The translations under genes and the position numbers were made by a program. Positions 15,907 through 24,744 of a stretch of 64,000 nucleotides of DNA are shown here, one piece after another (within the stretch, counting starts at the first letter, position 1; each line of letters starts with the position of its first letter). Below the pieces are notes generated by a model. It saw only the letters and a program-made list of their open reading frames with translations. It made no database searches and had not been told where the DNA came from. The DNA lies in contig NZ_CP170386.1 in assembly GCF_042468235.1 (NCBI RefSeq), positions 744,001 through 808,000 on the forward strand, written 5' to 3'. The DNA comes from Lonepinella sp042468235 (lineage in GTDB: Bacteria > Pseudomonadota > Gammaproteobacteria > Enterobacterales > Pasteurellaceae).

Positions 15907-16383
15907 ATGACAGAATTTAGCCATATTAATCAAAATGGTGAAGCCAATATGGTGGATGTGTCCGCTAAACAAGATACGGTGCGAGAAGCTCGTGCGGAAG
16001 TATTTGTGACAATGTCACCAGAAACCTTAGCAATGATTGTCAGGGGAAATCATCATAAAGGAGATGTATTTGCCACCGCCAGAATTGCAGGGATTCAAGC
16101 GGCGAAACGGACGTGGGAACTGATTCCGTTATGCCATCCGTTGTTATTATCTAAAGTAGAAGTGAATTTAACCGCACTTTCAGACAGTAACCAAGTTCGC
16201 ATTGAAAGCCTGTGTAAATTAACTGGCAAAACGGGAGTCGAAATGGAAGCCTTAACGGCAGCAAGCGTGGCAGCATTGACTATTTATGATATGTGTAAGG
16301 CGGTACAAAAAGATATGGTGATTTCAGGCTTGCGTTTGTTAGAAAAGTGCGGTGGAAAATCAGGACATTTTAAAGTGGAATAA
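15907..16383 (+). CDS. moaC: Cyclic pyranopterin monophosphate synthase MoaC
   Basis: MoaC completes the rearrangement begun by MoaA. The 158-residue protein shows MVDVSAKQDTVREARAEV, KGDVFATARIAGIQAAKRT, the catalytic region LIPLCHPLLLSKVEV, GVEMEALTAASVAALTIYDM and CGGKSGHF. The frame extends a few codons upstream into the end of moaA, but AGAGGGA before 15907 and the family length favour ATG 15907. Confidence 0.96.
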   Translation: MTEFSHINQNGEANMVDVSAKQDTVREARAEVFVTMSPETLAMIVRGNHHKGDVFATARIAGIQAAKRTWELIPLCHPLLLSKVEVNLTALSDSNQVRIESLCKLTGKTGVEMEALTAASVAALTIYDMCKAVQKDMVISGLRLLEKCGGKSGHFKVE

Positions 16384-16392
16384 TGGATAAAT

Positions 16393-16638
16393 ATGTTAAA
16401 AGTGTTATTTTTTGCTCAAACCCGAGAATTAATTGGTATTGAGCAATTAGAATTGAAAGCAGAATTTGATACAGCAGAAAGCCTGCGTCAGCATTTGGTT
16501 AAACAGGGTGACAAATGGGCGTTAGCGTTGCAAAAAGGTAGGTTATTGGTGGCGATCAATCAGACCTTGTTGCCATTAGAAAGTACAATAAAATCAGGTG
16601 ATGAAATTGCTTTTTTTCCGCCAGTAACAGGGGGGTAA
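16393..16638 (+). CDS. moaD: Molybdopterin synthase sulfur carrier MoaD
   Basis: MoaD is the small ubiquitin-like subunit of molybdopterin synthase; its C-terminal thiocarboxylate gives sulfur to the pterin. The 81-residue product ends in the required Gly-Gly (FFPPVTGG). The moaE start follows the moaD stop without any gap, which suggests translational coupling of the two subunits. Confidence 0.95.
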   Translation: MLKVLFFAQTRELIGIEQLELKAEFDTAESLRQHLVKQGDKWALALQKGRLLVAINQTLLPLESTIKSGDEIAFFPPVTGG

Positions 16639-17091
16639 ATGTCAGATATTTTAATTGCGGTGCAGACACAATCCTTTGATCAAAATGCAGTTTATCGTTG
16701 GTTATCGGAGCAAAATTCTGTGGGAGCAACCACCATTTTTGTGGGGAAAGTGCGAGAAATGAATTTAGGCGACAAAGTATCTAGCCTATATTTAGAGCAT
16801 TATCCAGCCATGACTGAAAAAGCCTTGCAAGAAATTGTGGCAGAAGCTAAACAGCGTTGGGATTTACAAAGAGTGGCAATAATTCACCGAGTTGGGTTGT
16901 TGCATACTGGTGATGAAATTGTCTTAGTTGGGGTGAGTACCGCTCATCGAGGTGATGCGTATTCAGCTAATGAATTTATTATGGATTATTTAAAAACCAA
17001 AGCACCGTTTTGGAAAAAAGAACAAACCGAGCAAGGTGAGCGTTGGATTGAAGAACGAAATAGCGATCATATTGCTGCAGAAAAATGGTAA
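16639..17091 (+). CDS. moaE: Molybdopterin synthase catalytic subunit MoaE
   Basis: MoaE dimerises and binds two MoaD to turn cyclic pyranopterin monophosphate into molybdopterin. The 150-residue protein has GATTIFVGKVREMN, LYLEHYPAMTEKAL, IHRVGLLHTGDEIVLVGVS and the active-site lysines in YLKTKAPFWKKE. Last gene of the operon, followed by a strong hairpin. Confidence 0.96.
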   Translation: MSDILIAVQTQSFDQNAVYRWLSEQNSVGATTIFVGKVREMNLGDKVSSLYLEHYPAMTEKALQEIVAEAKQRWDLQRVAIIHRVGLLHTGDEIVLVGVSTAHRGDAYSANEFIMDYLKTKAPFWKKEQTEQGERWIEERNSDHIAAEKW

Positions 17092-17093
17092 AT

Positions 17094-17132
17094 AAAAAAT
17101 CTGTACTTTTTTAAGTAAAGTACAGATTTTTT
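17094..17132. terminator. Bidirectional terminator after moaE
   Basis: Sixteen-base-pair perfect stem (17094-17109 with 17117-17132), A-rich on the left and T-rich on the right, 7-base loop. It serves moaE and the convergent cupin gene. Confidence 0.92.
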
Positions 17133-17143
17133 AATAAATTCAA

Positions 17144-17533
17144 TTATTCTTTGATTAAGCTAATTAATACTTCGGTTTCTTCAGGGAAATCAGCATTGAT
17201 AAAATGTTTACCGTTGAAATAAAGGATTTCACCTGCATTAATTGGGTGATTTTCTTTATCATCTAACACAATATTAGCTTTGCCTTTTAACACAGTAAAG
17301 AAAAGTTCATAGCCGTCGTGGTTATGTCTTTTCATTTTATCGCCAGCTTTGAAAAAGCCATGCACGACAGTGCCAGATTGATTTACAAATACTCTGCCTT
17401 TTTCGGTTAACACTTTACCAGCTTGTGTACCCGTTTCTATTTTAATTGTTGCTGGATTAGATTCTTGTGCTATTGCTTGATGAGCAAGAGCAAAGGTTGT
17501 TAGTGCAAGAAGTGATAATACTTTTTTCATCAT
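17144..17533 (-). CDS. Exported single-domain cupin, probably Fur-regulated
   Basis: A 129-residue periplasmic protein: signal peptide MMKKVLSLLALTTFALAHQAIA, then one small beta-barrel of the cupin type. The first cupin motif is seen as HNHDGYELFFTVLKGKANIVLDD and the second as INAGEILYFNGKHFINADFP; the histidines could hold a metal. No enzymatic role can be assigned. GGAG precedes two adjacent ATGs. A good Fur-box match 46 bases upstream suggests induction when iron is scarce, which might mean a role in iron or metal handling in the periplasm. Confidence 0.82.
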   Translation of the reverse strand: MMKKVLSLLALTTFALAHQAIAQESNPATIKIETGTQAGKVLTEKGRVFVNQSGTVVHGFFKAGDKMKRHNHDGYELFFTVLKGKANIVLDDKENHPINAGEILYFNGKHFINADFPEETEVLISLIKE

Positions 17534-17578
17534 TAAGCTCCGTATAATATAAAAATAACCACTGGAATCATATCAAAT

Positions 17579-17597
17579 AATAATGATTATCAAAAGC
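17579..17597 (-). promoter_or_regulatory. Fur box upstream of the cupin gene
   Basis: AATAATGATTATCAAAAGC matches 14 of 19 positions of the Fur consensus (hand alignment), including AATGAT and ATCA. It covers a TTGATA that could be the -35 element for the cupin gene on the minus strand. Confidence 0.6.
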
Positions 17598-17696
17598 AAA
17601 ATTATTAGTAAAATAGAGCGTTTATTTTATTTATCCAGTTCCCCCTACTTTATAAAGGCTGTATAATAAACCATTCATTTTTATTTAGAGAGTTTT

Positions 17697-18500
17697 ATGA
17701 AAATTATATCCTTTAATATCAACGGATTACGGGCTAGACCTCATCAGTTAAATGCAATTATTGAGAAACATCAGCCTGATATTTTGGGGTTGCAAGAAAT
17801 TAAAGTGGCAGATGAACAATTTCCCTATGAATTAGTAGAACATTTGGGTTATCAGGTTTTTCATCATGGACAAAAAGGGCATTATGGTGTGGCGTTATTG
17901 TGTAAACAGCAACCCGTTGCCGTACGTAAAGGCTTTCCAACCGATAATGAAGATGCACAAAAAAGGATTATTATGGCGGATTTTGATACGCCATTTGGGC
18001 TATTGACGGTGATTAATGGTTATTTTCCACAAGGGGAATCTCGAGATCACGAAACTAAATTCCCAGCTAAACAGAAATTCTATGCGGATTTACAACATTA
18101 TGTGGAAAACCAACATAATAAGTCGAATCCTATTGTCATCATGGGAGATATGAATATCAGCCCAACGGATTTAGATATTGGTATTGGGGAAGAAAATCGT
18201 AAACGTTGGCTACGTACAGGAAAATGTTCATTTTTACCTGAAGAAAGAGAGTGGTATCAACGCCTATATAATTATGGGTTAGAAGATACTTTCCGTAAAT
18301 TAAATCCAACAGTCAATGATCAATTCTCGTGGTTTGATTATCGTTCCAAGGGTTTTGATGATAATCGAGGCTTGCGTATTGACCATATTCTGGCAAATCA
18401 GGTATTGGCAGAAAAATGTATAAATGTGGGGATTGATGAGGATATTCGAGCAATGGAAAAACCCTCTGATCATGCACCAATTTGGGCGGAATTTAAATAA
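17697..18500 (+). CDS. xthA: Exodeoxyribonuclease III XthA
   Basis: XthA is the major AP endonuclease and 3'-5' exonuclease of base-excision repair. The 267-residue protein has the exonuclease-endonuclease-phosphatase fold: FNINGLRARPHQL, LGLQEIKV (metal-binding Glu), MGDMNISPTDLDIG, WFDYRSKGF and SDHAPIWAEF with the catalytic Asp-His. Its stop overlaps the start of the next gene, so they are co-transcribed, as in H. influenzae (HI0041-HI0040). Confidence 0.97.
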   Translation: MKIISFNINGLRARPHQLNAIIEKHQPDILGLQEIKVADEQFPYELVEHLGYQVFHHGQKGHYGVALLCKQQPVAVRKGFPTDNEDAQKRIIMADFDTPFGLLTVINGYFPQGESRDHETKFPAKQKFYADLQHYVENQHNKSNPIVIMGDMNISPTDLDIGIGEENRKRWLRTGKCSFLPEEREWYQRLYNYGLEDTFRKLNPTVNDQFSWFDYRSKGFDDNRGLRIDHILANQVLAEKCINVGIDEDIRAMEKPSDHAPIWAEFK

Positions 18501-19291
18501 TGTCAGACATTGATTTTCAGCAAGAAATAGAACAACAAAATTGGCAAAATTATCGTACTTGGTTTAACGATCAGGTGGCAGTTGTTACTGTTAATGTTTC
18601 CTTGATGGAAATGTCAGAATTTCGCCAAATGAATATTGCTCAAATTATTCGATATTACCAAGGTGATAAAAATGGATTGCCTACAGAAGTATCTCATCAT
18701 GAGATATTTCGGCAAATATTACACACAATTACGCAACTTTGTGCCTTACCTGATGTAGTTTATGCTGGGCATATTTTGTCTAATAGTAAATCACAACAAT
18801 TTTTCTATTTTAATGATGAAATCAGCTTGTTAGAAACCTTAGGACAATTATCTTATGATGAGTTAGTTATTCAACAGGATCTGAATTGGGATACCTATTT
18901 TGAATTTTTATTACCATCACCATTAGAACATAAAATGACCTTGACGGAAGAAATTTTAGATACGTTAAGTGAAAATGGTGTGAATTTATCTGAGCCGCAG
19001 TTAGTAGAACATAATTTCCATTTTGATGAAAAAGAGGATATTGAGCGTTTTATTGAGAAATGCAATCTATCAAAGATCCATTTTGATCGGATTAAATATA
19101 CTGAAAATAGAGTGAAAGTAGATAAGGACAATCGGGCATATTTAGTCAAAGTTGAGCAAGAATTAGCCTTAGATACACAGGAGATTTTTACTCAAGTTGA
19201 ACAATTTGAATCTCTTGCTGATGCCGTTTCCGCTCGTTATTTAGGCTGGGAATATGGAAATTTTGGTCAGCAAGGATCGTATTTAAATTAA
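18500..19291 (+). CDS. DUF695-RraB-like protein (TIGR01619/HI0040 type)
   Basis: A 263-residue cytoplasmic protein that I read as two domains. The N-terminal half (residues about 10-135) fits DUF695 (QNYRTWFNDQVAVVTVN, VYAGHILSNSKSQQFFYF). The C-terminal part (about 145-260) resembles the RNase E inhibitor RraB (EEILDTLSENGVNLSEPQLVEH-type spacing, then ARYLGWEYG). The family call is from memory of the H. influenzae neighbour of xthA; an RNase E-related role would be inference only. The ATG shares one base with the xthA stop. Confidence 0.65.
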   Translation: MSDIDFQQEIEQQNWQNYRTWFNDQVAVVTVNVSLMEMSEFRQMNIAQIIRYYQGDKNGLPTEVSHHEIFRQILHTITQLCALPDVVYAGHILSNSKSQQFFYFNDEISLLETLGQLSYDELVIQQDLNWDTYFEFLLPSPLEHKMTLTEEILDTLSENGVNLSEPQLVEHNFHFDEKEDIERFIEKCNLSKIHFDRIKYTENRVKVDKDNRAYLVKVEQELALDTQEIFTQVEQFESLADAVSARYLGWEYGNFGQQGSYLN

Positions 19292-19343
19292 TATAATGCT
19301 GTAGCTGGATTGGGCTAAAATTCAGCTAAAAAAGACCGCACTT

Positions 19344-19811
19344 TTATCCACTTTGGGGATTCTTTGTTTGAATTAATTTACCGATTTCACCATCCCAATC
19401 AATTTCTGCGATGGTTGCTGGTAAAAAAGACACGTTATTTTTACCACATAGTTCAGCCACAATTTCTCCTACTAATGGCAAATGTGAAACAATAAGAATT
19501 TGTTGTATATCTTCATCACACAAAACAGAAAGGTAATCTACAACGATTTCTGCATTACCATAAGGGGTAATGGCATCCCAAGTTTCAGCTTGCTCGGTAA
19601 GTTGCTCAGAGAAAATATTATTAATATATTCAAAGGTTTGTTTAGCTCGAATATAAGGGCTAACGAGCACTTTATTAAAATAACCAGCCGTTTCTTTAAG
19701 CCAAATGCCTTGACCAGCTGAACTTTTTTCACCAAATTCAGTAAGTGTACGATCTTTATCGGATTTGGCAAACATTTCTGCTTCACCATGACGCATAATA
19801 AAAATTTTCAT
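19344..19811 (-). CDS. sixA: Phosphohistidine phosphatase SixA
   Basis: SixA removes phosphate from histidine of HPt domains or of the PTS protein NPr. The 155-residue product starts MKIFIMRHGEAEMFA with the catalytic RHG motif, has the second histidine in LIVSHLPLVGEI, and is of normal length. The AAGGGAAA site fits ATG 19811; 26 further in-frame codons upstream are unlikely to be used. A USS lies just after the gene near 19335. Confidence 0.92.
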   Translation of the reverse strand: MKIFIMRHGEAEMFAKSDKDRTLTEFGEKSSAGQGIWLKETAGYFNKVLVSPYIRAKQTFEYINNIFSEQLTEQAETWDAITPYGNAEIVVDYLSVLCDEDIQQILIVSHLPLVGEIVAELCGKNNVSFLPATIAEIDWDGEIGKLIQTKNPQSG

Positions 19812-20023
19812 CAGATTTCCCTTATACAATAATTTAACAAAATATAATCGTAAATTTATGTACATGTCAATGGGAAATTTTTCTTTCACACATCTCGCTT
19901 TTAGAGCGTTTTCAGCGTATAATGCACGCCAGTTTTTATCGTGATAACTGGATAGCTGTCAATGTTATAGCGATGTAAATAATACTATCATTTCAAATAA
20001 TAAAGTTAGTGACGGAGAAAGCA

Positions 20024-21463
20024 ATGTCTAGAAAACTAAGAAGAACAAAAATCGTATGTACAATGGGACCATCTACCGATAAAGGTAATAATTTAGAAAA
20101 AATTATTGAAGCGGGTGCGAATGTTGTGCGTATGAATTTTTCTCATGGTACGCCAGAAGATCATATTGGACGTGCAAATAAAGTACGCGAAATTGCTAAA
20201 AGATTAGGCAGAAATGTAGCAATCTTAGGGGATTTGCAAGGACCTAAAATTCGTGTATCTACCTTTAAAGATGGTAAAATTTTCTTAAATATAGGTGATA
20301 AGTTTGTTTTAGATGCTGAGTTGCCGAAAGGTGAAGGTAATCAGAATGCTGTTGGTTTAGATTATAAAACATTGCCACAAGATGTAGTACCGGGCGATAT
20401 TTTATTATTAGATGATGGTCGAGTTCAATTGAAAGTATTAGCGACCGAAGGCGCTAAGGTATTTACTGAAGTAACGGTAGGTGGTCCATTATCAAATAAT
20501 AAAGGAATTAACAAATTAGGTGGTGGTTTATCTGCAGATGCATTAACTGAAAAAGATAAAGCAGATATTATTACAGCGGCTCGTATTGGTGTTGATTATC
20601 TAGCAGTATCTTTTCCACGTTCAAGTGCAGATTTAAATTATGCTCGTCAATTAGCCAAAGAAGCGGGTTTGAATGCGAAAATTGTTGCCAAAGTAGAGCG
20701 AGCTGAAACTGTCGTTGATGATGCTGCGATGGATGATATTATTTTAGCTTCTGATGTTATTATGGTCGCGCGGGGTGATTTGGGAGTAGAAATCGGTGAT
20801 CCGGAATTAGTCGGCGTACAGAAGAAATTAATTCGCCGTTCACGTCGTTTAAATCGTGTGGTAATTACCGCGACCCAAATGATGGAATCCATGATTAGCA
20901 ATCCAATGCCAACTCGGGCAGAAGTAATGGATGTGGCAAATGCCGTATTAGATGGTACAGATGCGGTAATGCTTTCTGCGGAAACTGCTGCCGGTCAATA
21001 TCCCGCTGAAACCGTTTCAGTGATGGCAAAAGTTTGTTTGGGTGCGGAAAAAATGCCAAGTATTAACGTTTCTCGTCATCGTATGGATGTTCAATTTGAT
21101 ACCATTGGTGAATCAGTGGCATTCTCTGCAATGTATGCAGCAAACCATATGAAAGGTGTGGCAGCCATCATTGCAATGACAAGTACTGGCTATACTGCAA
21201 AATTGATGTCACGTATTAGTTCTGGATTACCTATTTTTGCTTTATCACGCCATCAATCTACATTGAATCTTTGTGCATTATATCGCGGGGTAACACCGGT
21301 TTTCTGTGATGGTGAATCACGTACTGCAGAAAGTGCAAAACAAGCAGTGCAGTTATTAAAAGATAAAGGCTTCTTGGTTTCCGGTGATCTTGTCTTATTA
21401 ACCCATGGTGATCCTTTGGGTGATGGGGCAACAAATACTTGCCGCACATTGATCGTGGAATAA
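20024..21463 (+). CDS. pykA: Pyruvate kinase PykA
   Basis: Pyruvate kinase makes pyruvate and ATP from phosphoenolpyruvate, the last step of glycolysis. The 479-residue protein has MGPSTDKGNN at the N-terminus, the conserved MVARGDLGVEIG and TATQMMESMISNPMPTRAEV active-site segments, and the C-terminal domain with HGDPLGDGATNTCRTL; this is the PykA (AMP-activated) type. GGAG before 20024 decides the start over an upstream GTG. A TATAAT at 19918-19923 may be the promoter -10. The gene ends at a strong terminator. Confidence 0.96.
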   Translation: MSRKLRRTKIVCTMGPSTDKGNNLEKIIEAGANVVRMNFSHGTPEDHIGRANKVREIAKRLGRNVAILGDLQGPKIRVSTFKDGKIFLNIGDKFVLDAELPKGEGNQNAVGLDYKTLPQDVVPGDILLLDDGRVQLKVLATEGAKVFTEVTVGGPLSNNKGINKLGGGLSADALTEKDKADIITAARIGVDYLAVSFPRSSADLNYARQLAKEAGLNAKIVAKVERAETVVDDAAMDDIILASDVIMVARGDLGVEIGDPELVGVQKKLIRRSRRLNRVVITATQMMESMISNPMPTRAEVMDVANAVLDGTDAVMLSAETAAGQYPAETVSVMAKVCLGAEKMPSINVSRHRMDVQFDTIGESVAFSAMYAANHMKGVAAIIAMTSTGYTAKLMSRISSGLPIFALSRHQSTLNLCALYRGVTPVFCDGESRTAESAKQAVQLLKDKGFLVSGDLVLLTHGDPLGDGATNTCRTLIVE

Positions 21464-21485
21464 TAGATAGGAATTTATGTTGAGC

Positions 21486-21510
21486 AAACGGTGGTTTTAT
21501 TCCACCGTTT
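21486..21510. terminator. Terminator after pykA
   Basis: Nine-base-pair stem AAACGGTGG/CCACCGTTT with a 7-base loop, then TTTAATT. It lies between pykA and the convergent membrane-protein gene. Confidence 0.85.
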
Positions 21511-21518
21511 TTTAATTA

Positions 21519-21872
21519 TTATTTAAACCAACCTGTTGGTGTAATGGCGGCATTTTCTTTTAAACGTAATGCACCAACCACTACACGAAAAATATACCAA
21601 ATAAACACAGCAAAAATAATTAATGCTCCAATACCAATAATGGTAAGAATTCCACCGAGCACAAAACCTAATAAAGTTCCCCAGAAAGTTCGGATTAAGA
21701 AATGATAGTGATCTTGGTAGGCTCCAAAAACTTCCCCTTTTTTAATATAAGCAAGAATGACGCCAGCAATAGCAGGCAATCCCCCAAATAGAATACCTGC
21801 ACCGAATAAGGCGTAAGCAATCCATAACGTAGATCGTTGGTTATCATCATTTAGTATTAGATCTTGATTCAT
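21519..21872 (-). CDS. DUF4870-like small membrane protein
   Basis: A 117-residue inner-membrane protein with three to four hydrophobic helices (about residues 16-42, 62-85 and 85-100) joined by YIKKGEVFGAYQDHYHFLIRTFWG, a pattern seen in DUF4870/Tic20-type proteins. No function is known. The GGGAG five bases before the ATG at 21872 decides the start. It is monocistronic. Confidence 0.75.
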   Translation of the reverse strand: MNQDLILNDDNQRSTLWIAYALFGAGILFGGLPAIAGVILAYIKKGEVFGAYQDHYHFLIRTFWGTLLGFVLGGILTIIGIGALIIFAVFIWYIFRVVVGALRLKENAAITPTGWFK

Positions 21873-22159
21873 AAAAACTCCCAATAATAATAATAAAGAA
21901 AACTGAACAATACCGAAATATCAACTAAAAAAAAACAAGTCACAACGAGCAAAAAGGTATGACGATTAACGATGTTAACTATTTCCTAGATGAATTAACA
22001 ATAAACAAAGATAACATATTTTCACTCTAGGGGTGTCGATACCTAAATCATCTGTTACTCTAATTTTTAATTAGAGTTTGGCTCAGTATTGTTCAGGTGC
22101 GTTTTCAAATAAATTAGCCACTAATCTATTTGCGGTCGCTACCACACCGTTTTGCCAAA
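21873..22159. other. AT-rich intergenic stretch without a gene
   Basis: This 287-base gap contains a 9-bp hairpin at 22057-22077 (ACTCTAATT/AATTAGAGT) without a T-run on either side; it may be a weak end signal for the upstream minus-strand gene. Nothing else was seen. Confidence 0.5.
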
Positions 22160-22807
22160 CTAGGCTAGGTTTAATGCCAGAGCAATCGCATCATCTAATT
22201 CAATTTCAATAGATGTTGCACCATTTAAATCACGAATTTCATCATTTAAGCGAATACGTTTACTTTTTAATTGTGCCATTTTTTGTTGACGTAATTCTGT
22301 TTGTTGCGTATTTTCTACTTTAATAAATAACGGAAAATCACGTTCTATAGCATTATAACGTGCGGATTCAGTTTCTAATTTGGCATAAATATCAGATCTA
22401 GCTTGCATTTCATCGACAAAATCAGTCACCGTATAATCTGCTGATTGAGCGTAATTATTAATATCATTTAACAAACTTATTTGCGTATCTAACATACGAA
22501 TATCGGTCAAGCGATCTGAAATACCAATTTTTTGATTGGCTTGAGCAATAATTTTTCGCAATTGTGCCAGAATTTCACTTAATTTAACATAATCATTTTC
22601 ATACTGTGAAAATTGTTGTGAATATTCATTGATTTTGTTTAGTGTTGTATTGCGTTTGGTTTCACTTTCCCAGTAGAGCATATCATTTTTATCTAAGCCA
22701 TAACGATATTTTTGCAAGGCAAGATCGGTCAACTCTTTCATTAAAGTCGTGATCCGTTGAGCGATAATATGGGCTCTGGAAAGTGAAAATTTATATTTCT
22801 TCATCAT
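22160..22807 (-). CDS. Coiled-coil protein of unknown function
   Basis: An unrecognised 215-residue soluble protein, almost entirely helical, with long heptad-like stretches (about residues 10-30, 55-95, 145-195) and no signal peptide. The order of segments (N-terminal helix, a middle ILAQLRKIIAQANQKIG-SDRLTDIRMLDTQISLL region, and a last helix RLNDEIRDLNGATSIEIE) vaguely recalls DIP1984-family proteins, but this is weak. AAGGAA precedes two adjacent ATGs. It is divergent from the AEC transporter gene. Confidence 0.65.
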   Translation of the reverse strand: MMKKYKFSLSRAHIIAQRITTLMKELTDLALQKYRYGLDKNDMLYWESETKRNTTLNKINEYSQQFSQYENDYVKLSEILAQLRKIIAQANQKIGISDRLTDIRMLDTQISLLNDINNYAQSADYTVTDFVDEMQARSDIYAKLETESARYNAIERDFPLFIKVENTQQTELRQQKMAQLKSKRIRLNDEIRDLNGATSIEIELDDAIALALNLA

Positions 22808-22924
22808 TTTTCCTTATAAAATAGCTATCCATTGGTAAAATATAAAGCCTTTTGTTATATTAGTAAAATAGTGTTTGTTTATCAAATTTCAAGCCTACTG
22901 CCAATTTAAATCTAATGGTGATAT

Positions 22925-23878
22925 ATGGATCAATTCATTTCATCTTTTTTATTTTCGTTAAACGTTACATTACCGATTATTCTCTTATTGTTACTCGGTA
23001 TGTGGTTACGCCGTTCACAAGTAGTGGATGAACGTTTTTGCGATCAAGCAACGAAAGTAATTTTCAATATTACGCTACCATTAATGTTATTTTTTAGTGT
23101 TTATGGTAAAGACATTGACTATTTTTCGCAAATAAAATTGATTTCAGTAGGCATCGCTGGCACCGTCTTTTTATTTTTAATCGGTGAGTTTTTAGCCAGC
23201 CGATTTGTGCTGGAAAAACGAGAAAGAAGTAGTCTAGTGCAATCCTTTTATCGAGGCAATAATGGTATTTTAGGATTAGCATTTTGTGTTAATGCTTATG
23301 GGCAACAAGCTCTTACACCCGCATCTATTTATTCTGCTGCGTTAATTTTTGTTTATAATATCTTAGCTGTTATTACCTTAACTCGCTCTCTGTCAAATGA
23401 AAAAGTCAACGCATTACAAATGATGCAACGTGTTGGCAAAAATCCTCTGATTATTGCTATAGCGGTTGGTTTTTTGGCCAATACTGTTCACTTACAACTA
23501 CCGAAACCACTTGCTACAACAGGGCATTATTTGGCGGATATTACTTTGCCGTTTGCTTTAATTTGTGCTGGAGCAAGCATTAATTTTCGTGGTTTAAACA
23601 ATACCTCAAAAGTGGCAACTTGGGGAAGTCTAGGACGTTTATTGGTATCCCCTTTATTGATGTTATCTCTTGCCCAATTAGCAGGATTAAATGGTATAAA
23701 TATGGGGATTGTGCTGTTAATGGCAATCACACCATTAGCCTCTGCCGCTTATACAATGACCAAAGCCATGGGCGGAAATGGCACAACGGTAGCAAATATT
23801 ATCGGCATTACTACCGTTGGCTCGTTGTTGGTATCATCTCTGGTATTAATGTGGTTAAAGCAGAGTGGTTTTATCTAA
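22925..23878 (+). CDS. AEC (auxin efflux carrier) family permease
   Basis: A 317-residue inner-membrane transporter with about ten hydrophobic helices. AEC-family features are SLNVTLPIILLLLLGMWLRR at the N-terminus, ITLPLMLFFSVYGKD, YRGNNGILGLAF and the ITLPFALICAGASI repeat in the second half. Bacterial relatives carry malate, other small organic acids or similar anions; the substrate cannot be told. The last four bases overlap the end of the convergent yeaD gene, leaving no room for a terminator between them. Confidence 0.85.
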   Translation: MDQFISSFLFSLNVTLPIILLLLLGMWLRRSQVVDERFCDQATKVIFNITLPLMLFFSVYGKDIDYFSQIKLISVGIAGTVFLFLIGEFLASRFVLEKRERSSLVQSFYRGNNGILGLAFCVNAYGQQALTPASIYSAALIFVYNILAVITLTRSLSNEKVNALQMMQRVGKNPLIIAIAVGFLANTVHLQLPKPLATTGHYLADITLPFALICAGASINFRGLNNTSKVATWGSLGRLLVSPLLMLSLAQLAGLNGINMGIVLLMAITPLASAAYTMTKAMGGNGTTVANIIGITTVGSLLVSSLVLMWLKQSGFI

Positions 23879-24693
23879 ACAGCGGTGGATTTTACCTGAA
23901 TTTTCACACCAACAGGATCTGTGCTTAATGGTTTTTTAATCCGTGCAGTTTCTACGCAGAGCATGGTTTCATATCCGATGTCTGACATACTGCTAGTTGG
24001 TTTATGCCACGGATTCCACACTACAATTTCTGAAGCATTAATATGTTCAACAGTAATAATACGTTGATTGAATTTATCTTCAATTAATGTAGCACCGTTT
24101 TCTGCGGAATAAATACAATCGACATTTTCCTCAATAGCACGTGGTGATGGCACCGTTTCTTGTTGTTGAATTAATTGATTAAAGGTGGTAATCGGTAAAT
24201 TATGTAATAAAGTTTGTACTATATCGCCCACCTTAAAATAACTATGTAAGGCTAATTGTGCATTGTTTTGATGATAATTAGTAAAAATTAATTCACATTG
24301 TTGCGAGAATATCATTTCGATCTTAGCTATGGCTGTTTTATCTTCAGCTAACAAAGAAAGGGTAATTTTGACTGTATCTTGATGAATGTCGTAATCAGTT
24401 AAATCCCATAAACTAATACGAGCAAAACCATGTGCTGGCGTTCCACCATTACCAAACCACGGAAAACAAATAGGCACACCACCACGAATTGCCGAACCTT
24501 GTTTAAATGGTTCAATCTCACTTAACCAAAATACATCTTGCTTGCAATGTGCAGGTTGCCAACTGAATAAATGAGCACCTTGTAGAGCAATTTTTGCCGT
24601 GCCGACAGGGTGATTGAGTTCTAATACGGGGATTTCATTATATTGATAAAGACGAAGTTCATTACTTATAGATTTGATTAAAGTGCGGTGCAT
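23875..24693 (-). CDS. yeaD: D-hexose-6-phosphate mutarotase (YeaD)
   Basis: Aldose-1-epimerase-family enzyme that interconverts the anomers of glucose-6-phosphate and related sugars. The 272-residue product has LQGAHLFSWQP, FWLSEIEPFKQGSAIRGGVPICFPWFG, GFARISLWDL, LHSYFKVGDI and VVWNPWH, matching the YeaD group. A USS spans codons 3-5. It converges on the AEC transporter with a four-base overlap of the two ends. Confidence 0.9.
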   Translation of the reverse strand: MHRTLIKSISNELRLYQYNEIPVLELNHPVGTAKIALQGAHLFSWQPAHCKQDVFWLSEIEPFKQGSAIRGGVPICFPWFGNGGTPAHGFARISLWDLTDYDIHQDTVKITLSLLAEDKTAIAKIEMIFSQQCELIFTNYHQNNAQLALHSYFKVGDIVQTLLHNLPITTFNQLIQQQETVPSPRAIEENVDCIYSAENGATLIEDKFNQRIITVEHINASEIVVWNPWHKPTSSMSDIGYETMLCVETARIKKPLSTDPVGVKIQVKSTAV

Positions 24694-24744
24694 AATTTTT
24701 CCTTTTTATGTGATAAATCAATGTCGCTAAATTGTAACACAAAC

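Noticed and set aside
22073..22095. AGAGTTTGGCTCAG-like stretch resembling the 5' end of 16S rRNA
   Set aside because: Only about 14 bases match, with a six-base gap, and no rRNA sequence follows. Chance similarity.
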